64,000 nucleotides of DNA from Bacillota bacterium. GTDB taxonomy: Bacteria; Bacillota; Clostridia; Peptostreptococcales; Anaerovoracaceae. Of the stretch, positions 33,988 through 43,800 are shown piece after piece. The position numbers and the translations under genes are program-made. Below the pieces are notes generated by a model. That model was not told the origin of the DNA, searched no databases, and saw only the letters and a list, made by a program, of their open reading frames with translations. The DNA lies in the NCBI GenBank assembly GCA_017626845.1, contig JAGAHX010000035.1:1-64000 (forward strand), given 5' to 3'. Position 1 is the stretch's first letter; every line of letters begins with the position of its first letter.

Positions 33988-34005
33988 GCAAAAAGCCGAA
34001 AAAAG

Positions 34006-34030
34006 AAAAACTCCGAAGAGAACTTCGGAG
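34006..34030 (-). terminator. Terminator of the tRNA-Thr gene
   Basis: CTCCGAAG (34011-34018) and CTTCGGAG (34023-34030) are perfect arms with an AGAA loop. On the minus strand TTTTTC follows. Confidence 0.9.
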
Positions 34031-34034
34031 TTTT

Positions 34035-34110
<76 letters not shown>

Positions 34111-34127
34111 AGACTTGCGACTTGATT

Positions 34128-34157
34128 ATTATAAAGCGTGCTTCGGCAGGTTGTCAA
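34128..34157 (-). promoter_or_regulatory. Promoter of tRNA-Thr
   Basis: TTGACA (34157-34152) and TATAAT (34133-34128), both perfect, are 18 bases apart. The -10 ends 17 bases before the mature 5' end of the tRNA. Confidence 0.85.
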
Positions 34158-34169
34158 GGAAAATCCGCA

Positions 34170-34760
34170 TTAATCGAAAAAGTCTTTCAGTTTTCTGCGG
34201 ATGCGCTGAATGGTGTTGTCCACGGACTTGGGAGAACGACCCAGCTGCGCCGCGATCTCCCGGTAGTTATGACCGTCCGCCAGCATGCGGGCCACCTGCT
34301 TTTCCATGGGAGAGAGCAGTTTGCCGTCGTCCGAAAGAATGAGCTGCATCGTATCGCTGTAGATCGCCAGCTCGTCCGGGTTGGAGCTTACATCCGCCGG
34401 GATGTCCCAGGCGGCGGACAGATCGCCGGAGCTGTTGAGCGGCGTGTGCTTCTTTGCCGTAGCCGCCTCGATCGCGTTCAGGATCTGGTTGTGCACGCAG
34501 ATGTTCATGTAGGTCTTAAACGACGCGCCGCCTGCCGGATCGTAAGTCTGGATGGCCTTAAACAGGCCGATCATGCCTTCCTGGATGATATCGTCCTGGT
34601 CCCCGCCCAGCATGTAGAACTTGCGGGCTTTGCTGCGCACCGCATCCTTGTAGCGGGCAAGCAAAGCATCGGTCGCGTCGGCGTTGCCTTCCGCGGCCAG
34701 GATCGCCAGATCTTTATCGGTCCGTGTCTCAAAGTTGCTCACGATCTGCTCCTCCTGCAT
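34170..34760 (-). CDS. sigH: RNA polymerase sigma factor SigH
   Basis: A 196-residue sigma-70 family protein of the SigH (Spo0H) kind, controlling early sporulation or stationary-phase and competence genes. Region 2 has DQDDIIQEGMIGLFKAIQTYDP near 53-74 and FKTYMNICVHNQILNAI near 80-96. Region 4 has LSPMEKQVARMLADGHNYREIA near 148-169 and the recognition helix GRSPKSVDNTIQRIRRKL. It follows folA by one base, at the end of the thyA-rlmB-folA-sigH run. In many Firmicutes sigH also lies downstream of rlmB. The start may rely on translational coupling. Confidence 0.95.
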   Translation of the reverse strand: MQEEQIVSNFETRTDKDLAILAAEGNADATDALLARYKDAVRSKARKFYMLGGDQDDIIQEGMIGLFKAIQTYDPAGGASFKTYMNICVHNQILNAIEAATAKKHTPLNSSGDLSAAWDIPADVSSNPDELAIYSDTMQLILSDDGKLLSPMEKQVARMLADGHNYREIAAQLGRSPKSVDNTIQRIRRKLKDFFD

Positions 34761-34761
34761 G

Positions 34762-35298
34762 CTATTGGCGCGCGTACCGCCGGATGCGGTACGTCAGTCC
34801 GTTTTCCGTTACGGGATCACCCTCCGAAGCGATGCGCCAGGACGCATCTTCCCGGAAATCCGGGAACCAGGCGTCGGCTTCCGCCTCCGCGTCTACCTCC
34901 GTCAGCACCAGTTCGCTGCAGTAAGGCAGCAGCTGCCGGTAGATCTGCTCGCCGCCGCACACAGCGATGGTGCGGGGGTCACCGGAAATGGGACCGTCCT
35001 GGGGCAGATCGAGAAAATCCAGCAGCGACGGCACGTCGGGGAAGACGCCGTACAGCCACTTTTTGCCCTTCTTTTCCCGGATCCACAGGCCGCTCTCCAG
35101 CGATTTGCTCAGAACGAGCGTGTGACGCCCGGGCAGCGGCTTTCCGCCGGGCATGGATTCCAGGGTCTTGCGGCCCATGATGACGATGCCCCCGATCGTC
35201 TCCGCCTTAAAATGCGCCAGATCCGAAGGGATGCGGAACAACAGCTCTCCGTTTTTGCCGATCGCCAAATTGCGATCCACCGCAGCGATAGCCTTCAT
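34762..35298 (-). CDS. folA: Dihydrofolate reductase
   Basis: This enzyme reduces dihydrofolate to tetrahydrofolate with NADPH in the cytoplasm. The N-terminal AIAAVDRNLAIGKNGELLFRI split over residues 3-23 is the folate/NADPH pocket. Further marks are SDLAHFKAETIGGIVIMGRKT (Asp in the active site, then GRKT) and AVCGGEQIYRQLLPY near 109-123. The 178 residues match. It lies 4 bp after rlmB and close to thyA, whose reaction produces dihydrofolate, so the two enzymes form one folate cycle unit. Confidence 0.96.
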   Translation of the reverse strand: MKAIAAVDRNLAIGKNGELLFRIPSDLAHFKAETIGGIVIMGRKTLESMPGGKPLPGRHTLVLSKSLESGLWIREKKGKKWLYGVFPDVPSLLDFLDLPQDGPISGDPRTIAVCGGEQIYRQLLPYCSELVLTEVDAEAEADAWFPDFREDASWRIASEGDPVTENGLTYRIRRYARQ

Positions 35299-35302
35299 CG
35301 CC

Positions 35303-36226
35303 CTACTCCTTTGCCGCCAGCGTTCTCTGCCGGTCCACTTCGTACAGCAGGATGGCGGCCGCGTTGGAGGCGTTCAGGGAGTTCACCCGTCCCTTCATGG
35401 GGATGGACACGATGTAATCCGCCTTGCTGCGGACGATCTGGGACACGCCCTGGCCTTCGCCGCCGATGACCAGCGCCAGCGGTCCGGTGAGCTTCGCATC
35501 GGAATAGTTCTCGCCGTCCATGTCCACCGCTGCGATCCAGACGCCGCGCTCCTTCAGCTTATCGATGCACTGGCCCAGGTTCGTCACCTTGACGACAGGC
35601 ACGTATTCTATGGCGCCGGCACTGGCCTTCGCCACAGTCTCGGTAAGGCCGACGGCTCTTCTCGCCGGGATGACCACGCCATGGGCCCCCGCGCCGTCGC
35701 AGCTGCGCAGCACCGCGCCCAGGTTGTGGGGGTCCTCCAGGCCGTCCAGCAGCACGAGCAGGGGGTCTTCCCCCTTCGCTTCCGCCGCCGCGAAGATGTC
35801 GTCCAGATCCGCGTATTCCTTGGCGGCAGCATAGGCTGCAACGCCCTGATGGGGCCGGCCGGGGCACATCTTGTCCAGCACGATCTTATCCACGTACTGG
35901 ATCTGCAGGCCCGCTTCTCTGGCCATGGAAGCGATCTTCTTTGCGGAGCCTTCCGCGTCTTTCTGCATCAGGATCTTGTCGATGCTGCGGCCGGACTTGA
36001 TGGCTTCCGTCACCGGATTGCGCCCGATGATGAGGTTCGGATTCAGCTCGAAATCCGCAGCCGGCTTTGCGGAACGCATGCCGTGCGCCCGGGAGGTCCT
36101 GCCTGCCGGCTTGGGGCTGCTGTCCTTCTGCAGTCTGCCGTCGCGGCCGATGGAGTGGTTGCTCCGCTTGTTCTTTCCGTCTTTATTCACTTTTTCCCAC
36201 AGTCTGGGATTGTCTCTTTTGCTCAT
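35303..36226 (-). CDS. rlmB: TrmH-family 23S rRNA (guanosine-2'-O)-methyltransferase RlmB
   Basis: A SPOUT methyltransferase for the 2'-O-methyl of G2251 in 23S rRNA. A basic, disordered N-terminal extension (residues 1-58) precedes the substrate-binding domain (NLIIGRNPVTEAIKSGR near 59-75) and the catalytic SPOUT core: LVLLDGLEDPHNLGAVLRSCDGAG near 155-178 in two blocks (motif 1), LVIGGEGQGVSQIVRSKAD near 247 (motif 2), and IPMKGRVNSLNASNAAAILL near 268-287 (motif 3). In Firmicutes it normally follows mrnC; here the Wadjet island and two MFS genes lie between. Confidence 0.94.
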   Translation of the reverse strand: MSKRDNPRLWEKVNKDGKNKRSNHSIGRDGRLQKDSSPKPAGRTSRAHGMRSAKPAADFELNPNLIIGRNPVTEAIKSGRSIDKILMQKDAEGSAKKIASMAREAGLQIQYVDKIVLDKMCPGRPHQGVAAYAAAKEYADLDDIFAAAEAKGEDPLLVLLDGLEDPHNLGAVLRSCDGAGAHGVVIPARRAVGLTETVAKASAGAIEYVPVVKVTNLGQCIDKLKERGVWIAAVDMDGENYSDAKLTGPLALVIGGEGQGVSQIVRSKADYIVSIPMKGRVNSLNASNAAAILLYEVDRQRTLAAKE

Positions 36227-36235
36227 GGTTCTTTC

Positions 36236-37069
36236 CTATACCGCCACGGGGATCTTCTTTACCTGGGGGCCTGCCTGGTAGTCTTCGAATTCAAAATCGT
36301 CCAGCGTAAAGTCGTAGAAGTTCTTTACGTCGGGATTCATCTTAAACTTCGGCGCCGGATACTGGGGACGCTCGATCAGCTCGCGCACGATGGGCTCGTG
36401 TCTGTCGTAGATGTGCGCGTCGGAGATCATGTGCACCAGCACGCCGGGCTTTAAGCCGCTCACCTGGGCAAACATGTGCACCAGCACCGCATACTGCGCC
36501 ACGTTCCAGTTGTTGGCGACCAGCACGTCCTGGGATCTCTGATTGAGGATTGCATTTAAACGATCGCCCGTCACGTTAAAGGTCATGGAGTAGGCGCAGG
36601 GCTCCAGGCCCATCTCCGACAGATCCGCGAAGTTGTAGATGTTGGTCATGATGCGGCGGCTGTAGGGAGAGTTCTTCAGCTGCCACAGCACGTTGTCCAC
36701 CTGGTCCATCTCGCCCTGGGCGAACTTGTATTTGACGCCCAGCTGATAGCCGTAAGCTTTGCCTATGGTGCCGTCGCCGCCGGACCAGGCGTCCCAGATG
36801 TGGCTGTGCAGATCCGCCACCCGGTTGGACTTTTTCTGCCAGATCCAGAGGATCTCGTCGATGGCGTTCTTCATGGGCGTAGGCCGCAGGGTGAGCGCGG
36901 GAAATTCCTCCTGCAGATCGTAGCGGCTGCAGACGCCGAAGATCTTGCGGGTGTGAGCCGGAGCACCGTCGTCCGCCCACTTCGCCCGGACGACCTGCCC
37001 TTCCGTGGAATAGCCGTGATCCAGGATCTCTTTGCACATATTCACGAAGATACCGTCTGCTTTACTCAT
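36236..37069 (-). CDS. thyA: Thymidylate synthase ThyA
   Basis: This enzyme converts dUMP to dTMP with methylene-tetrahydrofolate. The 277 residues carry the folate/dUMP-binding landmarks: ALTLRPTPMKNAIDEILWIWQ split near 54-74, DAWSGGDGTIGKAYGYQLG near 94-112, RRIMTNIYN near 138, and LEPCAYSMTFNV near 154-165 with the catalytic Cys in EPCAY (Pro-Cys pair). The later QRSQDVLVANNWNVAQYAVL holds the conserved Asn/Asp region. ATG 37069 is chosen for its SD AGGAGG; it overlaps the MFS gene stop by 8 bases. Confidence 0.95.
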   Translation of the reverse strand: MSKADGIFVNMCKEILDHGYSTEGQVVRAKWADDGAPAHTRKIFGVCSRYDLQEEFPALTLRPTPMKNAIDEILWIWQKKSNRVADLHSHIWDAWSGGDGTIGKAYGYQLGVKYKFAQGEMDQVDNVLWQLKNSPYSRRIMTNIYNFADLSEMGLEPCAYSMTFNVTGDRLNAILNQRSQDVLVANNWNVAQYAVLVHMFAQVSGLKPGVLVHMISDAHIYDRHEPIVRELIERPQYPAPKFKMNPDVKNFYDFTLDDFEFEDYQAGPQVKKIPVAV

Positions 37070-38288
37070 GGGAACCTCCTTTGGGAACCGCATAGCGGCG
37101 GTACATAGCCGCCAGGAATATCGAAATGGCGATGCAGATGAGCGCGTTCATGCGCCAGCTGCCCTCGTAGCTGATGACGTTCAGCAGCGCGCCGTACAGC
37201 ACCGGGCTGAAAGTCTTGCCCGCCGCCGTCGCCGTCTCCAGCGTGGACTGGAAGCGCGCCACATGGGTGGCCGGGGAGTTCGCCGCGATAAAGGCGGCAG
37301 ACCCCGTGTTGATCATGATCTCACCCACCGTCCAGATGACGGTGGAAGCGAAGAACAGCCACACGCTCTTCACGAAGCCGTACATGCCGAAGCCCACCGC
37401 GTAGAACAGGAGCGCCGCCGCCATGTTGAGGAACTGGTGCCTGCGCTTCGTCACCGTAACGATGAGGGGCGTCAGCAGGATGACCACGATACCGTTGACC
37501 GTCCAGATAAGTCCGGAATAACGGCTGCCGTCCGCGACGCCGAACAGGTCGGACATCTGCAGCGACAGGTTGAAGTTGAGCATCTGGTAGCACATGCTGA
37601 TGACCAGCATGCTGCACACGAAAATGAACAGCGGCTTTCTGGCGTAGAGCAGCTTGATCGTGCTGCCCGACCGTCTTCCTCCCTCGAAGGACGGCGCCAG
37701 GGCGTTTCTGGCCGGGTCATAATGATCCTCCGCGAACAGCGCCACGACGAGGACGGACAGAAAGCTGATGACCCCGTCCAGCACGAACATGCCCACCAGG
37801 TGCTTGTGGAACAGGAAACCGCCGATGGCGGGCCCTGCGGCAAATCCCACGTTCTGCACCAGATACATCAGGGAGAAGCTCTCGGTGCTCTTTTCCGGCT
37901 TGCACACGTCCGCCACCATGGCGGAGAGCACCGGAAACAGCCCGTAACCCGCGCCGAAGCCGATCACGACGGGGGCGATGACGCCGCGGCTGCGGCATAC
38001 GGCCGCCGCCCAGAACTGGGTGAGCCCGACGATCACCAGGATGAAGCAGGAGACTTTCTTGCGGCTCATGCGGTCCGCGGCCCAGCCGCCGGCCATGGTG
38101 CCGAAGATGCCGGCTCCGTAACTGACGGAGATCCAGATGCCGGACTCGAAGGAATCCATGCCCAGCACGTCTTTGTACAGCAGCGGGGTCATGAAGGAGG
38201 TCAGGAAACTGATCGCCCCCAGCACCCGCGCCAGGCACAGGATATATACTTGTCTGCCTAATCCGGCAAAGTTATCTAGGTAATGCAA
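37062..38288 (-). CDS. MFS transporter, tandem copy 2
   Basis: A 12-helix major facilitator of 408 residues. The signature GGWAADRMSRKK near 67-78 (loop 2-3) and the conserved Arg/Asp pattern are present. It is a clear paralogue of the next gene: shared GRQVYILCL, FPVLSAMVAD, ESFSLMYL..NVGFAAGPA and THVARFQS blocks. TTG start at 38288 immediately after the stop of the other copy (TAATTG), with GGGGAG about 10 bases upstream. Its substrate is unknown; drug or metabolite efflux is typical. Two adjacent paralogues may act as a pair or on related substrates. Confidence 0.87.
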   Translation of the reverse strand: MHYLDNFAGLGRQVYILCLARVLGAISFLTSFMTPLLYKDVLGMDSFESGIWISVSYGAGIFGTMAGGWAADRMSRKKVSCFILVIVGLTQFWAAAVCRSRGVIAPVVIGFGAGYGLFPVLSAMVADVCKPEKSTESFSLMYLVQNVGFAAGPAIGGFLFHKHLVGMFVLDGVISFLSVLVVALFAEDHYDPARNALAPSFEGGRRSGSTIKLLYARKPLFIFVCSMLVISMCYQMLNFNLSLQMSDLFGVADGSRYSGLIWTVNGIVVILLTPLIVTVTKRRHQFLNMAAALLFYAVGFGMYGFVKSVWLFFASTVIWTVGEIMINTGSAAFIAANSPATHVARFQSTLETATAAGKTFSPVLYGALLNVISYEGSWRMNALICIAISIFLAAMYRRYAVPKGGSHE

Positions 38289-39557
38289 TTAAACGGATTC
38301 TCCCCTTGCCTTCTTTGCCATCTCGCCCTTGAAGATAAACCAGCAGTACGCCGCGATAACGATGCAGCAGACCGCGTTGATAGTCCAGGTCTGCCTGTAA
38401 TTGAGATACGTCAGCAGCTCGCCGAAAAGGAATGGGCCGAGGCCTCTGCCGATGGAGCGGGCCATGTCGTACTGGGACTGGAACCGCGCCACGTGGCTGG
38501 CCGGACTGTGCTCCGCGATAAAGACGCCGGCGCCAGTGGAGATGAGGATCTCGCCGATGGACCAGACGACCACCGCCAGGAAGTACAGGGGCAGCGCCTT
38601 GATGTAGCCGTACGCGCCGAAACCGACAGCGTAGAGCAGGCATCCGAGCGCCATGCAGTTGAACTGGTGATGCGTCTTCGTGTACCGCATGATGACCGGC
38701 GTTCCGAAGACCACCATCAGGGCGTTGACCGTCCAGATCCGGCCGCTGTAGCTGCCGCCGGCGGCCAGGCCGAAGGCATCCTTGAACTGCAGCGGGAGGA
38801 TAAAGCCGATGCCGCAGTACAGCATCGTGGCGATGGCCAGGGTGACGATGAAGATCAGCAGGATCTTCGTCTTCAGCAGCATCTTGAACGTGCTCTCGTG
38901 CAGAGTGCTCTCCGGTTCCGATGCGGTGTAATGGTCCGCCTTTTTGCGCATGCGCAGCGCTGCCCGCTCTTCCTTCGTCGGTACCTGATATACTTCTATG
39001 GTGCAGATATACAGGATGAGCGCCGCAAACAGGAACATGCCGGCCTGGATGCGGTACACCCAGGGCAGGTGATCCGCCAGCAGCGCGCCGCCCAGCGCAG
39101 GACCGACGGCAAAGCCGAGGTTATGGCTCAGATACAGCAGCGAAAAGCATTCCGCGCTCTTGGGCCCTTTGGCGCTGTCCGCTACCATGGCGGACACGAT
39201 GGGGTAGCATCCGCTTCCGAAGAAAAAGGCGCAGATGGAGATGGGAACGATCCAGATCGTGGTGCAGTAGAAACTGCCCAGCACGTAAAAGCAGCAGGTG
39301 ACCACTGTAAACCACAGGTAGATCTTCTTGCGTCCGTAAAAGTCCGCCATCTTGCCGCCCACGATGGCGCCGACCACGTTGGCTGTGGCATACAGCATCG
39401 CGACGATGCCGGCCTGCTTCGTGGTGAGCCCCACCATGCCGGTGAGGATGAGGGACGAAAATGTGAATACGAGGCTGCCCATCCCGGAGATCCAGCGGAC
39501 GAGGCACAGGATGTACACCTGCCGCGGAAGCCCGAGAAACTGGCTGAAGTAGGTCAT
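38289..39557 (-). CDS. MFS transporter, tandem copy 1
   Basis: A 422-residue major facilitator with 12 helices and the loop 2-3 motif GGKMADFYGRKK near 68-79. It shares blocks with the following gene (PRQVYILCL, YPIVSAMVAD, ECFSLLYLSHNLGFAVGPA, SHVARFQSQ), showing tandem duplication. It is the first gene of the run MFS-MFS-thyA-rlmB-folA-sigH. No clear SD precedes ATG 39557. A 145-bp gap separates it from jetD; that gap has no clear terminator for the Wadjet operon, so read-through into this gene is conceivable. Confidence 0.87.
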   Translation of the reverse strand: MTYFSQFLGLPRQVYILCLVRWISGMGSLVFTFSSLILTGMVGLTTKQAGIVAMLYATANVVGAIVGGKMADFYGRKKIYLWFTVVTCCFYVLGSFYCTTIWIVPISICAFFFGSGCYPIVSAMVADSAKGPKSAECFSLLYLSHNLGFAVGPALGGALLADHLPWVYRIQAGMFLFAALILYICTIEVYQVPTKEERAALRMRKKADHYTASEPESTLHESTFKMLLKTKILLIFIVTLAIATMLYCGIGFILPLQFKDAFGLAAGGSYSGRIWTVNALMVVFGTPVIMRYTKTHHQFNCMALGCLLYAVGFGAYGYIKALPLYFLAVVVWSIGEILISTGAGVFIAEHSPASHVARFQSQYDMARSIGRGLGPFLFGELLTYLNYRQTWTINAVCCIVIAAYCWFIFKGEMAKKARGESV

Positions 39558-39702
39558 AAAGGGATACCGGGTCTTTCTGAGTCTATTGTTAAGGTATGGT
39601 CTCTAAAGAGTTATTTTATCATACGATATATGCCTTGGAACGAAAGAAGTTTGAAAATTACTCTAGAGGCGCGGATGGAAACTTCTAAATTTTCTGTCAC
39701 AT

Positions 39703-40884
39703 TTACAGACATTCGATCAACGCCTCTTGTTCCAATTTCACATTATGTTCCAACATATATTGAATCGTATTCGAGTAATCCGGTATTGAAATCAGCTTTT
39801 CTAAGCGGATACGGTCATTCTGCGTTAATGGAATCGTATATTTTTCATGAGTTCGCAGTTCTTCAACACCCATTCGATAAGGGGAAAAGGGTATTCCGGT
39901 TTTCGTTTTCAAATGTTCTAAAATATAAAAACCGCCCGCATCTATGTCACCAAAATGCAGATATTTTTTCTCCGGGAACAATTCGTATATCTTCTGCAAA
40001 AAGGTTCTTCGAACCGTATTATGATAACCGCCTAAATAGAGAATCAATGTATCCTGCTTGCTACAGTTATAAAAGCTTGTCAGGTTTTCAACAGTCATGA
40101 TACATGAAGTTGGAATGGTTTCAAAAATAATATTCTCTATATCAGCAGATGTCAGGGTCAAACCTTCCTGAAAATCTTCAATTTGGATGATCGATGACCC
40201 TACCATGAGCCTGCCATGACCTTTGATCATCAAATGTCCCGGGTTCTTCAGAACATGAAACTGGGCAAGCACATCCTCCGTTGTTTCTTCGTCTTCTGCG
40301 GAAAAGAATTGTCTCAATATATGGACGATTTTCGTACGGATCCGTTCAAAAGCTTTCGAATTTCCTAAAACTCTCACGGAAAAAACGCGTTCCGAGATAT
40401 CTGAAGACAGATTAATTATCGCGCAGAGCGTTTTTAATAGATCTTCCTGAAGGTGTGGATCGTCAAAAGTCAAAGCAGAGACCCCGCGGAATGATGTGAG
40501 GCGATGTTCTACTTCCTGTAAATAAAGATCGATCCCTTGACCCTCATAACGCTGCAGAAGATCATAGAGGTTTTTATTATGTACACTGCGGATAGGCCGA
40601 TGAAGAAAACGGGCGGCTGTTTCTGCCTGATCCGTTATTAATTCTACTGTATTCAGCAACCCATCATCCCATGTCAGCCGAACCCAACCCCGAGCTTCAT
40701 ACTGCTTTAAATCGTCATCCAGAATCCGAGATTCCTGATAATGATCCATCCGAAAATAATCCGGAAAGTCTCGATCGGCATAAAGCAAAATCCGTAGATT
40801 ACGGGAGCTTCCTTCCTTCGAGAGTTTGGATCTCTCAAACTTTTCTATTAATTTCTCCAGAATATCTTCAGCTTTCAATTTCAT
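39703..40884 (-). CDS. jetD: Wadjet system nuclease subunit JetD (TOPRIM / DUF2220-like)
   Basis: JetD is the TOPRIM-related nuclease of Wadjet, cutting circular plasmid DNA after loop extrusion by JetABC. The N-terminal part (1-190) is a helical arm domain. The C-terminal part carries the TOPRIM acid triad: Glu266 in TVENLTSF, and Asp313/Asp315 in HFGDIDAGG. The 393 residues match known JetD proteins. ATG 40884 overlaps jetC by 17 bases. It is the last gene of the six-gene operon. The family call comes from motif order and neighbours; the active residues appear intact. Confidence 0.92.
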   Translation of the reverse strand: MKLKAEDILEKLIEKFERSKLSKEGSSRNLRILLYADRDFPDYFRMDHYQESRILDDDLKQYEARGWVRLTWDDGLLNTVELITDQAETAARFLHRPIRSVHNKNLYDLLQRYEGQGIDLYLQEVEHRLTSFRGVSALTFDDPHLQEDLLKTLCAIINLSSDISERVFSVRVLGNSKAFERIRTKIVHILRQFFSAEDEETTEDVLAQFHVLKNPGHLMIKGHGRLMVGSSIIQIEDFQEGLTLTSADIENIIFETIPTSCIMTVENLTSFYNCSKQDTLILYLGGYHNTVRRTFLQKIYELFPEKKYLHFGDIDAGGFYILEHLKTKTGIPFSPYRMGVEELRTHEKYTIPLTQNDRIRLEKLISIPDYSNTIQYMLEHNVKLEQEALIECL

Positions 40885-43800
40885 GTATAATCGCCTTGTT
40901 TGTAATGCAATTCTGTGTTTTCACGAGAAGCAATGTAGTATCGCTGTAAGGCATAATATTACGTACCCTACCTTCAGGTACGGCAATCATCAGCTGAATA
41001 TTTAGTGATCGATAGAACTTCATCAGCGCCTCAATGCGGTTTTCGTCCATATTGTTGAACGCCTCATCAAAAAGTACTAAGCAGCCGGTGCTTGCAACCC
41101 TCCTATTTTGCGCAAGTTGGTCAAATGATGCCGCAATAATCACATAGAACGGAGTCTGAGTTTCTCCGCCGCTCTTTTCCCGGTTCACTTTGGAGAACAT
41201 CGTGACTTGTCCATTCGCGTGCGTGATTTTTATGTCATAGTGCATATATTTGCGGTAGTCTGTAAAATCCTGCAGAAGCCGTTCATTGCGTTCACCATTA
41301 TCCGTTGCAACGAGCTTTGTGAACAGTTCTTCCATCAACTTCCGATTATGTTCTGAAAGTTCTTCCATGAAGATCGTGTTCCGCTGAAAATCTTCGCCGG
41401 AACAAAGAATTCTATAATACAAGCTGAATGCTGGATCGTTGCTTGGTCCGACAACAAAGGCATAGTGATCTCCTTGAAAATCTTTATCTTCCAGCGATCG
41501 ATTCAACTGCTTCAGGCTTTTCTTTGCCTGGTTGATTCGATCTCGAAGCGTGGAAATGAAATCCTCCTGGAAAGATTTCTCACATTTAATCCGAGCCTCT
41601 ATCGACTGATTCCGCACTTTTTCGATTTCTACTGTTCGAAGCTTAAGGTAGTGTTGGCGATATTGTCCTAATGCTTCCAAGGATTCTTCAAATCCGAACG
41701 ATGTCCGAAGATTAAAATCGTGCATTTCATCCTTCAACACTCGAATCACATTAGAGAGATCATCTTCAATCTGCTTCTTTCGAAGATTATTTTGATGAGC
41801 CATACGGTTAAAGTCATAACGGGCATTTTTTTGGAGTGATTCGTAAGTGCGATCTACTTCGGCCTGATAATCCAAGAGTTCATCTTTTGCGGCGGCTTCT
41901 GCGGTTTCGATTACCTGAAGCGAATTAAGGATTTCTTCCTCCTCCCGCTGCATGTTCATCAGTTCGCTTTTCAGCATGGAGGATTTTGATTGAATATTTG
42001 CAATCTCTGTCGTATAAGTGCTGCGGGACACTTCCAATTCTTCCTTCTGGCGGGTAAGAGTGAGCCAATTTGGATCATTTTGAAGTTCTTCGAGCTGCCG
42101 GGACACGGCATCCAGTTCATCCCTTACCGTTATGTACTGCTGTTGATTCTGCGCAAAAGAATCGACATAGGACAAGTCCATGACATCCAGTATGCCTTTT
42201 TGATCCTCCGCATCCTTTTTTCTACGGTTCACAAGCTGTAATGCTGTTTTCTTCTGCGACAATTCCTCTCTCGCTGTTACCAACTGCATCTCTACTGCTT
42301 TCAGTCCTAAGAATGGTTTCCTGTAAACAGACGGATGAATAGCTCGGACGGTAAAGTTGCGATAGACCATGCATGATGGAGTGATTGCTTGAATGTGTGT
42401 ATTCAACAGTTCGACGTCTTCTTCACAAACGACTCTTCCCAGTAGCAAATTCGCGTATCTGCGTGCATAAATATTATCAACAGAGACCTTTTCGGCCAAT
42501 GTACCCTTTGGAATCTCGCTGTATGCTTCCAGTTTTCCGGCATCCACGATACCGACGCCATAAATCCCCAGCGATCCTTTGAATTGTTCATAAATGCGGG
42601 AAGCCGCCCGAAAAAAAGCAGGCTCTACAAATAAATCAAAACGCTGTGTATTCAGGTACCCTTCTAATGCATCTCTCCATTGCTCATCTGCGACTTCCAG
42701 ATACTCGCAGAAAGGTTTTACATGAATTTCCCTGCCAGCCACTTTGCAAAGCTGTTCCGTCAGGATTTCTATTAGTGACTGTACATTTTTCTCATATGGG
42801 TGTTTTCTCTGTTCCAGCACCTTTACACGCTCTACGATCTCTGAAACATCCTTCTGTGCTTTCGCCAATTCGATATTAATTTCAGTCCTACGGCTGACAT
42901 TTTCTTCTTTCAAGCGAGAAATGCGATCCCGCATGCTTTGCAGAAAAGAGATGATGGCAGGATCTGTAATATCATCTGCTTCCGGACGGGCAACTCCTTC
43001 CATGACCCGCATCCGTTCCAAATTAATAAGATCCTGCTTATAGCTCTTCTGAAAATTCGCTAGCCATCTTTGACTTTCCGCAAAGGAGCGCATCATAAAG
43101 CGCTTTCTTTCTTCTAAAGCCGGAATCCGCCCGCCTGGATCCATTGTAGAGATCTGACTGTTGATCCCTGCGATCTGCCGGTCTATATCCTCCTGTAAAC
43201 CCCTCAGTGATGCCTCTTTCTCCTCACACACCCTCAGACTGTGCTGATGTGAAGCTGACTCCCTGTGGAGCTCTTCTAATCTCGTTTTATTTTGGTTAAC
43301 AAATATGCGGCCGTTGATGTAGGAGGAAATCTTTAAACCAAGTTCCAGTTCTTCTATTTTACGGCCAGAGGCATCAATCGACTCCAGCATTGCGAGCCGT
43401 TCCTGTTGTTCTTGCAACGTCTGCTCGAAATTGCGATATAATCGTACATTTTCCCGTAAAGAGTCAATATTGACCTTTTCTTCCGGCAGCAGAAAGCGAA
43501 ACATGAAATCATTCAGATCACCAATCGGCTTAAATGCCAATGCACGGGGGATAAGATCTGAATATTTTGAATGCAGGCCGAATGTAGTACTGACAAGCCT
43601 CCTCGCATCTCCTTTGTTCTGGGCAAAGTAATATTTCAGATCAGAACGCCGCAACGAAGACTCAAAAGCCCTCTTATTGCAAACTTCGTTTCCTTTCGGA
43701 ATATAGAACCTTTTTTGTATCTTTGTTTTGTAAATCACATAAAAATGTTCACTGCACCGGCCGCCTTCCGGCAGATCAATAACGGCACCCAATACGAAAG